From contig NZ_QFFG01000002.1 in the NCBI RefSeq assembly GCF_003129485.1, forward strand, positions 434,001 to 498,000: 64,000 nt of DNA. The letters run 5' to 3'. Position numbers and translations under genes: made by a program. The stretch comes from Polaribacter aquimarinus (GTDB taxonomy: Bacteria > Bacteroidota > Bacteroidia > Flavobacteriales > Flavobacteriaceae). A model generated the notes under the pieces. That model was given only the letters and a program-made list of their open reading frames with translations, was not told the origin of the DNA and did not search any database. This document shows, one piece after another, positions 1 to 8,909 of the stretch. Numbering within the stretch: position 1 is the stretch's first letter; each line of letters opens with the position of its first letter.

Positions 1-3000
1 GTTTGATTATAATACTGTTTTTTAAACTGTAGCGCTTTTATATTTCTCTTTTGAAACTCTTTTAAATTAGCATTTGATTTGCGCTTTTTGTCTTTACCTT
101 GTTCTAAAGCTGCTTTGTCTAACTTTAATAATTCGTAATTTAAGTTTTGCATTTTTTGGAGTGTTCCAGCATTGAATCCTTTTTCTAAGATTTCATTTTC
201 TAGGTCTTCCATTTTTTTTAAAGCTTTTCTTGCTTCAGTATTCACACCATTTCCTCCTTCTTCAGATTTTCTAATCTGATTTTGTAACTCTTGTCTTAAT
301 AAACTTTGCTGCTTATAAATTTCATAAATCTCACCGTCTAAATCATCATTAGAACCACCTTCTCCTTTTCCATTTTTCTTGCCATTTTCTCCAGGTTTAC
401 CTCCTTTTCCTTGCTTTCCTTTATCACCCTTTTTTCCGTTCTCACCTTTTTTACCCTCCTTACCTTGTTTGTCTGGTTTGTTTCCTTCCTTTCCTTTGCC
501 TTTCTTCATTCCATTTTTCATCTTCTTTGATAAACCTTCTTGTTTTTTTATCAAATCAGGTAAACTAAAACCACTTCCCTTGCCTTTTTTTCCTTTGCCC
601 ATTTTCATAGACATAGAATTTTTCATACTATTTAAAATATTACTTAAATAGTCTGATAAATTATTTACAGCAGTCATTACATAACGTTGGTTAGAAACTC
701 CGTTTGTGAATCTATTCTCAGAAAAATTTTCTAAAGATTGATCTAAATTGTAATGTGTTGTGGATAAATCGTCTTTAATTTTTGCAGAAATTTTTGGCAA
801 ACGCATGGACAAAACATACAAGCTATCATCTATGTGTTCGAAGTAGGTTTTTAATTGATTTTGTCTTTTTAAATCTTTACCAAAATCTGGATGAGAAGTT
901 GAAGTTTCGCTAAATTTGTTCATTAGATTTTCTTGCTGAAAAGAAAATATGACCAGATTTTCTAAAATTTTGCGCAAGTCCTCCATATTTTCTTCCATAG
1001 ACTCCCCTTCCATTTCTAGCATTTGTTGTTGCATTTTGGAGCTCATTTCTTTCATCTTTTTTGATGAGTTCTTCTGATTCTTTTTTGCATCTGATGATTT
1101 ATTTTCTTTTAGGTTTTTTTCTGATTTGTTCAACTCTTCATCTACTTCCTCTTTTTCATCATCAACATCTGGAAGCTCCATAGGTTCTTTTAACTTCTCA
1201 TTATCTTTATTGAGTTCTTTGAGTTCTTCTTTAATCTCATTAAATTCTTTTGTGATTTCTTTTTGAGCCTCTAAAGTATTCTCTTTTTTATTAGCTAAAT
1301 CTTCTTGCTTTTTAGATAGTTTTTCAATTTTGTTGGCAATTTGCATTGTTTTTTGTTCAACATAAAAACGTTTTGTCAATTCTAAAATACGCTCTAAACT
1401 ACGTTCTTGTTGTTTGCTTTGTTGTGCTAATTCTTTTGACTTTTTTAACAAATCATCTTTATTCAGTTTCTCAGCCATTTTCTGAATTTCATCCAATAGC
1501 TTTTGCTGTCTTTGTAATTTTTTAAGTTCTTGAATTCTCTTTTTTAATTCCTCTTTTTTATCCTGAAGATTTTCACTTTCCTCTTTCTTTTCATCTAAAT
1601 TTTCTTGCAACTTATCTGTTTGACGTTGCATCATTTGGTTGTATTGATTCTGACGTTCTATAAATTTCTGAATCTTCTTTTTATCATTCCAATTAATTTT
1701 TTTCTTACCCTGTAAATCTTTCTGAACCTTTTCTAACTCTTTTTGCTGCTTTTGTTGTTTGGTAATAGAGTTCTCTATATTGTTTAGTGTGTTTTTCTGT
1801 TCTTGTAACAATTCTTCTTCTACCTCTTCATCGGTTTTTTGACGATAATTAAAAACTTTACTCTTCGCTTTTTTGCTACCGTTTACAGCATCATTATCAG
1901 AAACCTCAAAAAACATTTCGTAATTAACACCATTTTCTAAATTCAATCCCTCTGGAAATTGATAAAAAAAGTTTTGAATATTTTCTTTAGTGACTGGTAA
2001 ATCAAATGATTTTTTTTCATCAGATTTGTCTTCATCGTAGTAAATAAGCTGTAGTTTTTTTAACCCATAATCATCAGAAATTTGTCCTGCAAAAAAAGCG
2101 GTGGCACGTGAAATGCTATCAATATTTGTGGTGACAGAAATTTGTGGGCTTTCATCTTTAACAACATCTACAGAAAACTGTAAATTTTCATAATCTTTTA
2201 AATTTTGATTAGAGGAGGCTATTTTATAATTCAAAGCTTTTCTAATTCGTTTTGAATAAGCAAATTCATTATCATTTTTTACATCAAAAAGAGCTCTTGA
2301 GTTATTATTAATAAAAGCTACAGAATGTGTTTGATTTGTTTTAACTAACCAGGTAATTGTTGTGCCTTCTGGAACAATAATGTTTCCTGAATTCTGTACA
2401 GTTTCATTACGTTTTCTTAAATATCTTGGATATTGTAACTCCAAAGAAATGTTATTAATTGTAGGCGTTTTTATCAATTCTATCTGATAATCTTGAGATT
2501 GAACTCCGTTTGCTTCAACATAAAAATCAATTGGTGATTGCACATCAGAAAATGTGTAGGAAAACTTTCCATTTCCGTTATTTTGAAGGTAGTATTGTTG
2601 ATTATCAAACAAAATTTTAGCTTCAATTGGCAAAACATTTCCTACAGTTTCTAGTTGAACTGTTATCGGTTTTCCTTGAATGACTTTTAAAGTTGAATTG
2701 GTAAGAGAAAACGCAAATGGCGCTGGTGGTGTATATGCTTTTTGATGATTTACCACACGTTCAAAACTTTCAGAGAAAATAGTTTTATTTCCTGTAAATA
2801 AAGTAATTAACCAGATTAAAAAAGGAATAACAGCATATTTTAAATACTTCGTGTTTTGTTTAAAATCCACTGCTTTTACAAACGGAATGGGTTGCAATTC
2901 TTCCGATTTTTGATGGATGCTTGCCAATAACAAATCAGATGGATTTGCGTTTTCTTTTAATTGTAAAACATTTAATAATTTGTCTTTTACTTCTGGAAAA

Positions 3001-3299
3001 TGACTTCCAATAATTTTTGAAGATTCTTCGTAAGAAATTCCTTTTCGGAAACCTATCAATTTAAAAACAGGAAAAGCAATGAAGCGTATCAATAAAAAAA
3101 TTTCAACAACAATAAACAACCAAAATAATAGGGTTCTAGCAGTTGGTTTTAGCCATAAAAAGTATTCTAAAAAAAGAGTGAAAAACAAATACAAACAACC
3201 TAAAGACAAGAACATAATTACGCCCTTTATCAACTCGCTTGTATAAAACTTACGTGTAAATTGATGTAGTTTTTTCTCTATGACTTTAAATCCGCTCAT
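1..3299 (-). CDS. DUF4175-like large membrane protein, 3' end off the window
   Basis: The reading frame starts with ATG at 3299-3297 and stays open to the left edge, giving about 1,099 residues without a stop, so the C-terminus lies outside the window. The N-terminal ~170 residues hold three hydrophobic segments (around residues 20-60 and 155-170). A beta-rich region follows, then a very long charged coiled-coil region rich in Lys, Glu and Gln (roughly positions 1850-1000), then a Gly/Lys-rich low-complexity stretch. This architecture matches the roughly 1,100-residue DUF4175-type proteins of Flavobacteriia, which are membrane anchored and of unknown function. I infer an envelope role. No enzymatic motif is visible. 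It is divergent from the outer-membrane barrel gene at 3414. Confidence 0.75.
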   Translation of the reverse strand, partial: MSGFKVIEKKLHQFTRKFYTSELIKGVIMFLSLGCLYLFFTLFLEYFLWLKPTARTLLFWLFIVVEIFLLIRFIAFPVFKLIGFRKGISYEESSKIIGSHFPEVKDKLLNVLQLKENANPSDLLLASIHQKSEELQPIPFVKAVDFKQNTKYLKYAVIPFLIWLITLFTGNKTIFSESFERVVNHQKAYTPPAPFAFSLTNSTLKVIQGKPITVQLETVGNVLPIEAKILFDNQQYYLQNNGNGKFSYTFSDVQSPIDFYVEANGVQSQDYQIELIKTPTINNISLELQYPRYLRKRNETVQNSGNIIVPEGTTITWLVKTNQTHSVAFINNNSRALFDVKNDNEFAYSKRIRKALNYKIASSNQNLKDYENLQFSVDVVKDESPQISVTTNIDSISRATAFFAGQISDDYGLKKLQLIYYDEDKSDEKKSFDLPVTKENIQNFFYQFPEGLNLENGVNYEMFFEVSDNDAVNGSKKAKSKVFNYRQKTDEEVEEELLQEQKNTLNNIENSITKQQKQQKELEKVQKDLQGKKKINWNDKKKIQKFIERQNQYNQMMQRQTDKLQENLDEKKEESENLQDKKEELKKRIQELKKLQRQQKLLDEIQKMAEKLNKDDLLKKSKELAQQSKQQERSLERILELTKRFYVEQKTMQIANKIEKLSKKQEDLANKKENTLEAQKEITKEFNEIKEELKELNKDNEKLKEPMELPDVDDEKEEVDEELNKSEKNLKENKSSDAKKNQKNSSKKMKEMSSKMQQQMLEMEGESMEENMEDLRKILENLVIFSFQQENLMNKFSETSTSHPDFGKDLKRQNQLKTYFEHIDDSLYVLSMRLPKISAKIKDDLSTTHYNLDQSLENFSENRFTNGVSNQRYVMTAVNNLSDYLSNILNSMKNSMSMKMGKGKKGKGSGFSLPDLIKKQEGLSKKMKNGMKKGKGKEGNKPDKQGKEGKKGENGKKGDKGKQGKGGKPGENGKKNGKGEGGSNDDLDGEIYEIYKQQSLLRQELQNQIRKSEEGGNGVNTEARKALKKMEDLENEILEKGFNAGTLQKMQNLNYELLKLDKAALEQGKDKKRKSNANLKEFQKRNIKALQFKKQYYNQ
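375..464 (-). repeat. Collagen-like Gly-X-Y run inside the DUF4175-like protein
   Basis: Translated in the frame of the large minus-strand gene, this segment gives ten uninterrupted triplets with glycine first (GKE, GKK, GEN, GKK, GDK, GKQ, GKG, GKP, GEN, GKK). Less regular Gly/Lys-rich sequence flanks it on both sides. The X and Y positions are mostly Lys, Glu, Asp and Asn, with a single Pro. Confidence 0.8.
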
Positions 3300-3413
3300 A
3301 ATCAACTAATAAAAATACTCTTTTTAGAATAAATTTAGCATCAAATAATTGTTAAAACAATTTTGTAAGTATATTAGAAACATTACTACTAAGTTGTTAT
3401 AAATTTTATAAAA

Positions 3414-4253
3414 ATGAAACATCTAACAAAACTTTTATTCTTATTCATTAGTATTTCTGCCTTTTCACAAAGTCCTTGGACACAAAAAGAAGGTAAATTC
3501 TATACCCAATTGTCTTTCACAACAATTTCAAATTACGATACATTATTTGGTGATCCAGATTACAGTAATTTTGGAAACTATACAGACAATACATTTCAAT
3601 TTTATGGAGAATATGGTTTAAACGATAAAACAACTTTAATTGTAAATCTTCCTCTAAAAAATATTTCTATCAAAGGTTTTGAAGACCCAAGAGTAAGTTG
3701 TATTAACTGTGGACAAGATTATAAAAAACCCGCTTTAGGAAATATAGAAATTGGCGTAAAACGTAATTTTTCTAACAAAAACTGGTTGTTATCAGGTCAA
3801 GTATCTTTAGAGGCAAATACGGGTTCTTATGAGCCAACTTCAGGGATTAGAACTGGCTATGATGCTTGGACATTAACACCTTTGTTTTTAGCAGGAAAGA
3901 GTTTTGGGAAAACATACCTACAAACTTTTGCTGGAGCGAATATTAGAACCAATGATTACAGCTCCAACTTTAAAGTTGGTGGAGAATTGGGACATAAGAT
4001 CTCAAAAAGCATTTGGGTTGTTGGGTTTTTAGATATTGTAAAATCCTTTAAAAACGGAAATATTGCCTTACCAACCGAGAATACTTTTACTGGTTTATAT
4101 GTAAACGACCAAGAATATGGAGCTTTTGGACTAAAAGGAATTGGGGAGTTTTCTGATAATTTTGGAGTAACTGCAAGTTTTGCAAGCGCTTTCTTTGGTA
4201 ATAATGTACCTAAAAAAGCAGCGATTAATTTTGGGGTTTATCGTAAGTTTTAG
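3414..4253 (+). CDS. Predicted outer-membrane beta-barrel protein
   Basis: 279 residues. A typical signal peptide (MKHLTKLLFLFISISAFSQ) ends in the AFSQ cleavage context common in flavobacterial exported proteins. The mature part alternates short amphipathic strands with aromatic girdle residues and ends in an aromatic residue (YRKF), as expected for an outer-membrane barrel. Two Cys (ISINC-type motif near residue 97) sit in a loop. I do not recognise a transport family, so the substrate is unknown. It is divergent from the DUF4175-like gene and convergent with the next gene, whose stop codon lies one base away. Confidence 0.6.
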   Translation: MKHLTKLLFLFISISAFSQSPWTQKEGKFYTQLSFTTISNYDTLFGDPDYSNFGNYTDNTFQFYGEYGLNDKTTLIVNLPLKNISIKGFEDPRVSCINCGQDYKKPALGNIEIGVKRNFSNKNWLLSGQVSLEANTGSYEPTSGIRTGYDAWTLTPLFLAGKSFGKTYLQTFAGANIRTNDYSSNFKVGGELGHKISKSIWVVGFLDIVKSFKNGNIALPTENTFTGLYVNDQEYGAFGLKGIGEFSDNFGVTASFASAFFGNNVPKKAAINFGVYRKF

Positions 4254-4254
4254 A

Positions 4255-4770
4255 TTACTTTAAAATTTTAATGTGTCCTTTTCCTTTTTGTTTTCCATGA
4301 ACTTCTTTGGTAAATTCAACTTTAGCTTCATAAGAAACTTGATATAACTTTAAGACATTTTTAATTTCATTTATTTCACCTTTAATAATAGAAATTTCAT
4401 TTTTAATTATCTTTTTTTGAGTAAAAGGATTCCTAATTATATATAAACCTATAGCAATTATACTTGCAGGTATAAAAGCAATAAAGCCTTTATTAAGAAT
4501 ATATTTCCACAAATAATATCCCATTGCAACAACAATAAGACCAAAAACCGGGTTCAATATTAAGCTTGAATCAAACTTCTTTTTCATAATAATCTGATCT
4601 TCAAGATTTATATGAAGTTCTTCTAATTGTTCTTTTAAGCTATTGTTAAACTCAATTCTTACACATGTTCCATTAAAATCAGGTTTTCTTTTTGTAGCTC
4701 CACAAATACTTCCCTTTTTTAAGTTAAATGTTTGATGATCGCATAAATCACAATGTCTTTTCATTTTCAT
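4255..4770 (-). CDS. Small membrane protein with N-terminal Cys motif
   Basis: 171 residues, not recognised. The N-terminus has Cys at residues 7, 10, 23 and 36 with His6 and His12, a possible small zinc-binding knuckle. Two hydrophobic helices follow (about residues 70-88 and 93-111, separated by a short turn), then a charged C-terminal tail with coiled-coil character and a Lys-rich end. The likely topology places both termini in the cytoplasm. ATG at 4770 is used; Met3 is an alternative. Its stop abuts that of the barrel gene. Confidence 0.55.
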   Translation of the reverse strand: MKMKRHCDLCDHQTFNLKKGSICGATKRKPDFNGTCVRIEFNNSLKEQLEELHINLEDQIIMKKKFDSSLILNPVFGLIVVAMGYYLWKYILNKGFIAFIPASIIAIGLYIIRNPFTQKKIIKNEISIIKGEINEIKNVLKLYQVSYEAKVEFTKEVHGKQKGKGHIKILK

Positions 4771-4845
4771 CAGTTAAAAATACTAAAACCTCTAAAAAGG
4801 TCGTCTTTTTTCTTAGCTCTAATTTCTCTTCTCTCTAATAAAAAC

Positions 4846-4853
4846 TATCTTTG
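4846..4853 (+). promoter_or_regulatory. Flavobacterial -7 box upstream of gltX
   Basis: TATCTTTG matches the Bacteroidota -7 consensus TAnnTTTG and lies 21 bases upstream of the gltX ATG. No clear -33 TTG is seen at the expected distance. Confidence 0.45.
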
Positions 4854-4874
4854 CGCCATTAAAATTTAGAAAAA

Positions 4875-6395
4875 ATGGAATCTAATGTTCGTGTTCGTTT
4901 TGCCCCAAGCCCTACAGGACCTTTACATATTGGAGGTGTAAGAACCGCTTTGTATAACTACCTTTTTGCCAAAAAAAATAACGGAACTTTTGTTTTAAGA
5001 ATTGAAGATACAGATCAAACGCGTTATGTTGCCAATGCAGAACAATATATTATTGATGCTCTAGAATGGTGTAATATTCCTTTTGATGAAGGCCCAGGAA
5101 AAAACGAAAAATTTGGTCCTTATAGACAATCAGAACGCAAAGAATTGTATAAAAAATATGCTGATTTATTAATAGAAACTGGTTGGGCGTATTATGCTTT
5201 TGATACTTCAGAGCAATTAGATTCTCATAGAAAAGGTCATGAAGCAGAAGGAAAAACGTTTATTTACAACTGGCACAACAGAGAAAAAGGGCGTTTGGTA
5301 AATTCTTTAGTTTTGTCTGATGATGATGTACAACAAAGAATTAATGCGGGTGATAAATTTGTGATTCGTTTTAAAACACCACAAGATGAAACCTTGATTT
5401 TAGAAGATGAAATACGTGGAACAATTAAAATAGATACCAATGCTTTAGATGATAAAATATTGTTTAAATCTGATGGAATGCCAACCTATCATTTAGCAAA
5501 TATTGTAGACGATCATTTAATGGAAATTTCTCACGTAATTCGTGGAGAAGAATGGTTGCCTTCTCTACCACTTCACTCTTTACTATACAGAGCTTTTGGT
5601 TGGGAATCTCCAAAATTTGCACATTTACCTTTAATTTTAAAACCTGTTGGAAAAGGAAAATTAAGCAAACGTGACGGCGATAAATTAGGTTTCCCAGTAT
5701 TTCCGTTAGAATATACAAATGAGGTTACAGGTGATGTTTCTCGAGGATATAAAGAAGATGGATATTTTGCTGATGCTTTTATAAATATGTTGGCATTTTT
5801 AGGATGGAATCCTGGAACGGAACAAGAAATCTTTTCTTTAGAAGAATTAGTGGAAACTTTTGATTTAAAACGCGTTTCAAAATCTGGGGCAAAATTTAGT
5901 CCGGATAAAACAAAATGGTTCAATCAACAATATATGCAACAGAAACCTGATGCAGGATTAACTGATTTATTTCTTCCTATTTTAGCAGAAAAAGGAATTT
6001 CTAAAGACTCAGATTTTGTTTTAAAAGTAGTTTCATCAATAAAAGAAAGAGCTGTTTTTGTTGCAGATTTTTGGGAATTATCATCATTCTTTTTTGAAAC
6101 TCCAACTGAATACGATGCAAAAGCATCGAAGAAAAACTGGAAAGAAGGAACTGCTGATTTAATGCAAGAGTTGATCACTGTTATTGAGGGCATTGAAGAT
6201 TTTTCATCAGAAAACACAGAAAAAGTCATCAAAGAATGGATTTCTGGCAAGGAAATTGGTTTTGGTAAAGTAATGCAACCTTTGCGTTTATCTTTAGTTG
6301 GTAAATTAGCAGGACCTCATTTATTTGATATTATCGCTATGATTGGTAAAGAAGAAACCATTAAACGAATTGGTAACGCGATAAAAAAACTATAA
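4875..6395 (+). CDS. gltX: Glutamyl-tRNA synthetase
   Basis: 506 residues, full length for a bacterial GluRS. It charges tRNA-Glu with glutamate in the cytoplasm, using ATP. The class I signature is PSPTGPLHIGG at residues 11-21, and the KMSKS-type loop is KLSKRDG at 262-268. The Glu-binding segment RIEDTDQTR is present at 42-50. An insert between the KLSKR loop and the anticodon-binding helices (about 270-295) is typical of Bacteroidota GluRS. It is followed two bases later by a small exported-protein gene that is probably cotranscribed. Confidence 0.97.
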   Translation: MESNVRVRFAPSPTGPLHIGGVRTALYNYLFAKKNNGTFVLRIEDTDQTRYVANAEQYIIDALEWCNIPFDEGPGKNEKFGPYRQSERKELYKKYADLLIETGWAYYAFDTSEQLDSHRKGHEAEGKTFIYNWHNREKGRLVNSLVLSDDDVQQRINAGDKFVIRFKTPQDETLILEDEIRGTIKIDTNALDDKILFKSDGMPTYHLANIVDDHLMEISHVIRGEEWLPSLPLHSLLYRAFGWESPKFAHLPLILKPVGKGKLSKRDGDKLGFPVFPLEYTNEVTGDVSRGYKEDGYFADAFINMLAFLGWNPGTEQEIFSLEELVETFDLKRVSKSGAKFSPDKTKWFNQQYMQQKPDAGLTDLFLPILAEKGISKDSDFVLKVVSSIKERAVFVADFWELSSFFFETPTEYDAKASKKNWKEGTADLMQELITVIEGIEDFSSENTEKVIKEWISGKEIGFGKVMQPLRLSLVGKLAGPHLFDIIAMIGKEETIKRIGNAIKKL

Positions 6396-6397
6396 TT

Positions 6398-6922
6398 ATG
6401 AAAAATTTATTCATCCTTTTTATTCTTGTTTTTACAATTGTTTCTCAAGCACAAATGAGAAATAACGGTGTACGTCAAAACGGATTACCCCAGGTACATG
6501 ACGCCCCTCCAAAACCAAATTTTCAAGTTGAAAAACAAGTGGGTATTGTAATCTATGATGTAAAAAAAGCAGTAAAAAAATCGGGAGTAAAACTCTCTTC
6601 TAAAACAGGTAAAACGTTTTCTAAAACTTTAGAAAGTTATAATAAGTCTATTAATGATATTAAAAGAATTAACTCTTTTTTATTAAAAAGTACCAAAGTA
6701 ATGGTTGAAAGTTTTCAGAAAAAAGCCATAAAAACGGGTGATTTTTCAGAACAACCAAGGGTTTATAAAAAAGTGCAAGAAAACTTAAAACCTATCACTG
6801 AAACCCTTAAAGCTGAAGATAAGAAACTCGATAAAAAAGTTAAAAACTTACTTTCTAAAAAACAATATAAAAAATGGATTAAGTTCAATAAAAAACTGAA
6901 CAAAATCTTTCCAAAAGAATAA
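6398..6922 (+). CDS. Exported lysine-rich helical protein
   Basis: 174 residues, not recognised. A signal peptide of about 18 residues ends in SQAQ, followed by a short Asn/Pro-rich linker. The rest is Lys-rich, predicted helical and without Cys. The composition recalls small periplasmic Spy/CpxP-like or DUF-type proteins, but no family motif can be named. It begins two bases after the gltX stop and is followed by a strong terminator, so it is probably the last gene of a gltX transcript. Confidence 0.6.
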   Translation: MKNLFILFILVFTIVSQAQMRNNGVRQNGLPQVHDAPPKPNFQVEKQVGIVIYDVKKAVKKSGVKLSSKTGKTFSKTLESYNKSINDIKRINSFLLKSTKVMVESFQKKAIKTGDFSEQPRVYKKVQENLKPITETLKAEDKKLDKKVKNLLSKKQYKKWIKFNKKLNKIFPKE

Positions 6923-6952
6923 CATTTATAATATACAGTTTGTTTAAACTTA

Positions 6953-6981
6953 CCTCATAAAATATTTTATGAGGTTTTTTT
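6953..6981 (+). terminator. Rho-independent terminator after the gltX operon
   Basis: A perfect 22-base palindrome (arms CCTCATAAAAT / ATTTTATGAGG) is followed directly by seven T residues. Confidence 0.85.
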
Positions 6982-7071
6982 GTAACATTTTACATATAGT
7001 TTATACATATAAATACTTAAAAGATTAAGTATCTTTACATAAACCTATTATTAACTTTTTAAAAATTTACT

Positions 7072-7998
7072 ATGTTACCTGTAATTCCTATTCTTATTGT
7101 ACTTGGTGTATTAATTGTTTTTGCTGCCTTTTTTATGGTAAAACAACAAACCGCTGCTATTATCGAACGTTTTGGTAAGTTTCAAAGTATTCGTCATTCT
7201 GGTCTACAAATGAAAATTCCTTTGGTTGACAGAGTTGCAGGGAAGTTGAGTCTAAAAATTCAACAATTAGATGTAATTGTAGAAACCAAAACATTAGACG
7301 ATGTATTTGTAAAACTTAAAGTATCTGTCCAGTACAAAGTAATTCGTGATAAAGTATATGATGCTTTTTATAAGTTAGATTACCCTCATGATCAAATTAC
7401 TTCTTATGTTTTTGATGTTGTTCGTGCAGAAGTTCCAAAAATGAAATTAGATGATGTTTTTGTAAAAAAAGATGACATAGCCATTGCTGTAAAGTCTGAA
7501 TTAAATGATGCAATGATGACCTATGGTTATGATATTATAAAAACATTAGTTACAGACATTGACCCAGATGCTCAAGTAAAAGAAGCAATGAATAGAATTA
7601 ATGCTTCTGAACGTGAAAAAATTGCTGCTCAATTTGAAGGTGATGCACAACGTATTTTAATCGTTGAGCGTGCAAAAGCAGAGGCAGAAAGTAAACGTTT
7701 ACAAGGACAAGGTATTGCTGACCAAAGACGTGAAATTGCTCGTGGTTTAGAAGAATCAGTAGAAGTCTTAAATAAAGTAGGAATCAATAGTCAAGAGGCA
7801 TCGGCTTTAATTGTAGTTACTCAACATTATGATACTTTACAGTCTATTGGACAAGAAACCAACAGTAATTTAATTTTACTACCTAACTCACCACAAGCTG
7901 GTAGTCAAATGTTAAATGATATGGTAGCAAGTTTTACAGCTAGTAATCAGATTGGTGAAGCCATGAAGAATGCAAAACCAAAAAAGAAAAATGAATAA
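7072..7998 (+). CDS. SPFH/Band 7 membrane protein
   Basis: 308 residues. One N-terminal transmembrane helix (about residues 4-22) is followed by an SPFH (stomatin/prohibitin/flotillin/HflK) domain over about 25-190. The C-terminal helical region is rich in Ala, Glu and Arg (about 190-250), where ERAKAEAESKRLQGQG is typical of the group. Members assemble in membrane microdomains as scaffolds; the specific partner is unknown. A TATCTTTA box at 7030 is a plausible -7 element. No NfeD-like or protease partner gene is adjacent, so it is probably a stand-alone HIR/stomatin-type protein. Confidence 0.85.
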   Translation: MLPVIPILIVLGVLIVFAAFFMVKQQTAAIIERFGKFQSIRHSGLQMKIPLVDRVAGKLSLKIQQLDVIVETKTLDDVFVKLKVSVQYKVIRDKVYDAFYKLDYPHDQITSYVFDVVRAEVPKMKLDDVFVKKDDIAIAVKSELNDAMMTYGYDIIKTLVTDIDPDAQVKEAMNRINASEREKIAAQFEGDAQRILIVERAKAEAESKRLQGQGIADQRREIARGLEESVEVLNKVGINSQEASALIVVTQHYDTLQSIGQETNSNLILLPNSPQAGSQMLNDMVASFTASNQIGEAMKNAKPKKKNE

Positions 7999-8040
7999 AA
8001 TACTTTATATTTGTTAGGTTAGCTGTGAAACCACAAACAA

Positions 8041-8904
8041 ATGCAATTTTTTAACTGGATTAAGAAACCATATTTTTTTATTGATTCTCCAAAATTTAAT
8101 TTACTATTATCTTTTGGAGTTGGTTTTTTTATTTTTCTATTTCTTTTTACTTTTCAACCTTTTGGTATACCTAGTATTTTAAACAATATCTTTTTATATA
8201 CAGGAGGTTTTGGTTTGGTAACTTTTTTTACCATGCTTTTTTTCTTTGTTTTTCTACCTTTTATTTTTAAAGATTTTTTTAAAGATGAAAATTGGACTGT
8301 GGGGAAAAATATTTTATTTCTATTTCTTCTAGTTTTTATTATTACAATTGGTAATTATTATTATAATTCCTTTTTTCAAAATACTGATAATATGAAGTTA
8401 TTAACTCTTAAAAACTTCTTTGTTTATACTTTTTCTCTAGCAATATTTCCTTTAATTACCTTTACTTATATTAGTGAAAAGCTTCATAGAATTCACAGAG
8501 AAAGAACTTCTAAAGAAATTATGGAGTTTAAAGTTTCTCAGCAGTTAGAAAGTAAAAATGAAGAAATAAAAATCTTTGGAGATAATGAAAAAGAAACCAT
8601 TACTTTTAATTTAGACAATTTAGTTTACATTACTTCTCAAGGAAATTATGCTAGTTTTTATTTGAAAAAAGGGGATGGTTTAGAAGAAAAAATTATTCGA
8701 AACACTTTATCTAATATTGCTAAAAAGCTTCATAAAAAATCAACTATTTTCCGTTGTCATAAATCTTATATCATAAATTCTAAATTTATGAATTCTATTT
8801 CAGGAAACGCAAGAGGTTATTATTTGGAGTCAGATTTATTACCAAATCAAATTCCAATATCAAGAAGTTTTAAAAAAGATAATCTTAAAAATTTAATTTC
8901 TTAA
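8041..8904 (+). CDS. Membrane-anchored LytTR transcription regulator, copy 1
   Basis: 287 residues. Four hydrophobic helices occupy about residues 20-145, a charged linker follows, and a LytTR DNA-binding domain spans about 185-287 (segments VYITSQGNYASFY, FRCHKSYIIN and PISRSFK are typical of the fold). There is no receiver domain, so the sensing input is probably through the membrane part. TATATTTG at 8006-8013 is a good -7 box. The next gene, five bases downstream, is a paralogue with the same architecture. Targets and signal are unknown. Confidence 0.85.
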   Translation: MQFFNWIKKPYFFIDSPKFNLLLSFGVGFFIFLFLFTFQPFGIPSILNNIFLYTGGFGLVTFFTMLFFFVFLPFIFKDFFKDENWTVGKNILFLFLLVFIITIGNYYYNSFFQNTDNMKLLTLKNFFVYTFSLAIFPLITFTYISEKLHRIHRERTSKEIMEFKVSQQLESKNEEIKIFGDNEKETITFNLDNLVYITSQGNYASFYLKKGDGLEEKIIRNTLSNIAKKLHKKSTIFRCHKSYIINSKFMNSISGNARGYYLESDLLPNQIPISRSFKKDNLKNLIS

Positions 8905-8909
8905 TCAAT

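Noticed and set aside
379..651. Pro/Phe-rich 90-aa ORF on the plus strand
   Set aside because: It is the complement of the Gly/Lys-rich segment of the minus-strand DUF4175-like gene.
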